6,423 nucleotides of DNA from the NCBI GenBank assembly GCA_003229995.1, contig QIGJ01000028.1, positions 1-6,423 on the forward strand, in the 5' to 3' direction. The notes beneath the pieces are model-generated. The model was not told where the DNA came from, ran no database searches, and was given only the letters and a program-made list of their open reading frames with translations. The position numbers were made by a program, and so were the translations under genes. How positions within the stretch are numbered: the first letter of the stretch is position 1; every line of letters starts with the position of its first letter. This DNA is from Gammaproteobacteria bacterium. GTDB lineage: Bacteria > Pseudomonadota > Gammaproteobacteria > SZUA-152. Positions 4,975-6,423 of this stretch are shown in pieces.

Positions 4975-6312
4975 ATGCCCCGACGTCGCCGTAAAAAACT
5001 CCCCACTGAACCTGTCCGTGCCACCATCGAAAGCCTGTCTCACGACGGGCGTGGCATTGCTCATATCGATGGCAAAGTGGTATTCATCGCGCGTGCATTG
5101 CCCGGTGAGGAGGTCATGTTTCGCTACACCGCGCAGCGTGGCAAGTTTGACGAAGGTGATGCCATCGACGTGCTGCAAGCCTCGCCGCAACGCATCGAAC
5201 CGCGTTGCCCACACTTTGGCGTCTGCGGCGGTTGCAGTCTGCAACACCTGAGTCCGGCCGACCAGATAGCCGCGAAACAGGCGCGCCTGCTGGAAAACCT
5301 GCAACACCTGGGTAAAGTCACTCCCGATGAAGTGCTGCCACCACTGACGGCCACGCCCTGGGGGTATCGTCGCAAAGCACGCCTGGGGGTGAAATACATG
5401 CGCCGTGAACAGGTCGTGCGTGTCGGCTTCCGGGAAAAGCACAGCGCCTTTCTGACGGATGCCAAGCAATGTGATGTGTTGCATGAAGTTATAGCCTCAC
5501 GCCTGACCGCATTGGGCGAACAGGTGAACCGGCTGTCGGTGCGTGACAAAATTCCACAGATTGAAGTGGCCGTGGGCGATGCCCATACCGCTTTAGTCTT
5601 CCGTCATCTGGAACCGCTCAGCGAAGAAGACGAGCAGCAGCTCCGTGCATTTGGTAAAAGCCATCAGTTAGGGATTTTTGTGCAACCCAAAGGCCCGAAA
5701 ACCGTTCGTCGTCTGTGGCCGGAAACAGACAGTGATTTCAAGCTCCACTATGAACTGCCAGCGTACGATGTCGACGTTCAGTTTCAACCCACAGACTTCA
5801 CCCAGGTCAACGCCGAACTGAACCGTGCCATGATCGACCAGACCATAGCCCTGCTGGACGTACAAAAGGAAGATCGTGTATTGGATTTGTTCTGCGGACT
5901 GGGTAATTTTTCCCTGCCACTGGCACGTAAAGCAGGTGCCGTAGTGGGTGTGGAAGGTGAGGTCAGTCTAGTAGAAAGAGCCTGTGAAAATGCGCAAAAT
6001 AACGGCATTCACAATGTGGCATTTTACGCTGCCGACCTCAATGGAGATCTTGCCGCCGAGCCCTGGTACGGCGAGGGCTTTAACAAACTATTACTGGACC
6101 CGCCACGCAGTGGCGCGCCTGCGGTGGTAGAAAAACTTCCCCAACCTCTACCGCAACGTATCGTCTATGTTTCCTGTGACCCGGCCACGCTGGCTCGTGA
6201 TGCCGGTGTACTGGTCAACCAACATGGCTACACACTGGTAAGTGCCGGTGTTATGGACATGTTTCCTCACACTGCGCATGTGGAATCCATTGCCCTGTTT
6301 GAAAAAAGCTGA
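4975..6312 (+). CDS. rlmD: 23S rRNA (uracil-1939-C5)-methyltransferase
   Basis: RlmD (formerly RumA) uses S-adenosylmethionine to methylate U1939 of 23S rRNA (E. coli numbering). The 445-residue protein has an N-terminal TRAM RNA-binding domain (about 12-70). The four iron-sulfur cysteines are Cys78, Cys84, Cys87 (CPHFGVCGGC) and Cys166 (DAKQC). The C-terminal methyltransferase domain contains FTQVN, the SAM-binding DLFCGLGNFSLPLA (304-317), LLLDPPRSG (373-380), the nucleophile Cys401 in YVSCDPATLARD, and Glu437 in HTAHVES as the likely base. The E. coli protein has SCNP at the nucleophile; SCDP occurs in relatives and is not alarming. E. coli RlmD is 433 residues, so this is full length. The basic start (PRRRRKK) fits RNA binding. 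It reads as a pseudomonad-like version. The ribosome binding site is weak (AGAG about 8 bases upstream). The neighbouring cysM matches an order common in gammaproteobacteria, where relA often follows. Here a repeat follows instead. Confidence 0.95.
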   Translation: MPRRRRKKLPTEPVRATIESLSHDGRGIAHIDGKVVFIARALPGEEVMFRYTAQRGKFDEGDAIDVLQASPQRIEPRCPHFGVCGGCSLQHLSPADQIAAKQARLLENLQHLGKVTPDEVLPPLTATPWGYRRKARLGVKYMRREQVVRVGFREKHSAFLTDAKQCDVLHEVIASRLTALGEQVNRLSVRDKIPQIEVAVGDAHTALVFRHLEPLSEEDEQQLRAFGKSHQLGIFVQPKGPKTVRRLWPETDSDFKLHYELPAYDVDVQFQPTDFTQVNAELNRAMIDQTIALLDVQKEDRVLDLFCGLGNFSLPLARKAGAVVGVEGEVSLVERACENAQNNGIHNVAFYAADLNGDLAAEPWYGEGFNKLLLDPPRSGAPAVVEKLPQPLPQRIVYVSCDPATLARDAGVLVNQHGYTLVSAGVMDMFPHTAHVESIALFEKS

Positions 6313-6334
6313 TTTTTTGGTAACGACCCAGCTT

Positions 6335-6397
6335 AGGAATGGGCACGAAATAACTTCCCTGTTTGGCGCCCGGATTTAGTGCGTATTCGTTCGTTCT
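6335..6397 (-). repeat. Dispersed repeat, copy 3 (inverted, diverged)
   Basis: Read on the minus strand, this matches the repeat at 19-88 at about 51 of 64 aligned columns, with one gap. The first 13 bases from the sharp edge (AGGAATGGGCACG) and TTCCCTGTTT are identical in all three copies, showing which part is most conserved. It lies 22 bases behind the rlmD stop. Its divergence means it is an older member of the family than copies 1 and 2. Confidence 0.75.
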
Positions 6398-6406
6398 GAT
6401 TGACGA

Positions 6407-6420
6407 CTGCATGGATGCAG
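6407..6420. repeat. 14-bp palindrome next to repeat copy 3
   Basis: CTGCAT and ATGCAG are perfect reverse complements around GG, and the sequence continues to the window edge. It is 9 bases beyond the homology shared with the other two copies, neither of which has it on its corresponding side. It could be the start of another element or a structural part of a longer version of the repeat cut by the window end. Confidence 0.45.
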
Positions 6421-6423
6421 GAG

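Noticed and set aside
4963..5549. Minus-strand frames of 173 and 141 codons opposite rlmD
   Set aside because: These are antisense shadows of a complete RlmD gene, common in GC-richer coding DNA.
6302..6318. AAAAAA and TTTTTT at the end of rlmD as a terminator hairpin
   Set aside because: The stem would be only A-T pairs with no GC-rich part, which is not a convincing intrinsic terminator.
1..6423. A new defence, toxin-antitoxin or secondary-metabolite system
   Set aside because: Every substantial gene belongs to a familiar family, and no partner pair or effector module is seen. The unexplained structure is limited to repeats and gene remnants.

Overview
The window looks like a chromosomal segment of a gammaproteobacterium outside the Enterobacterales. 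CysM and RlmD lie next to each other in the same direction, an order I know from Pseudomonas-type and other gammaproteobacterial genomes. The RlmD protein reads closer to pseudomonad-type RlmD (KAxR...CGGCSLQHL, DLFCGLGNFSLPLA) than to the E. coli protein. Genus cannot be settled from the sequence. The window splits into a housekeeping part on the right (about 3900-6312, GC-richer) and a patchwork accessory part on the left and centre (1 to about 3810, visibly AT-richer, with repeats and broken genes).

Left part (1-1803): a remnant of a MocR-type (GntR/aminotransferase) regulator on the minus strand and, divergent from it, an intact EamA-family (DMT) membrane exporter. Two repeat families frame them. 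A 70-base sequence occurs at 19-88 and again at 1734-1803 in direct orientation (68 of 70 identical). A different 40-base sequence occurs inverted on both sides of the exporter (519-558 and 1647-1686, 37 of 40 identical). The repeats sit exactly at the points where coding homology stops. The regulator fragment has lost its DNA-binding half and its C-terminus, and a short ORF that starts just behind the exporter runs straight into the second arm. Putative operator half-sites remain between the remnant and the exporter.

Centre (1804-3809): the 325 bases between the exporter and the next gene (1615-1939) hold the repeats, a short coding tail fused to the repeat edge, and the ribosome binding site of a 45-residue lipoprotein. 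That lipoprotein gene, a DUF1801 protein gene and a GT-B glycosyltransferase gene follow on the plus strand with gaps of 9 and 37 bases, so they may be one transcription unit. This block is the most AT-rich and was probably acquired.

Right part (3810-6423): cysM (cysteine synthase B, O-acetylserine to cysteine, using sulfide or thiosulfate) and rlmD (23S rRNA m5U1939 methyltransferase) appear complete, each with all key residues. Just 22 bases behind rlmD, a third, diverged and inverted copy of the 70-base repeat begins, followed by a 14-base palindrome at the window edge.

I found no tRNA, rRNA, CRISPR array, transposase, toxin-antitoxin pair or recognisable defence system. The interesting content is the repeat-bounded remodelling of the regulator/exporter locus rather than a new enzymatic system.
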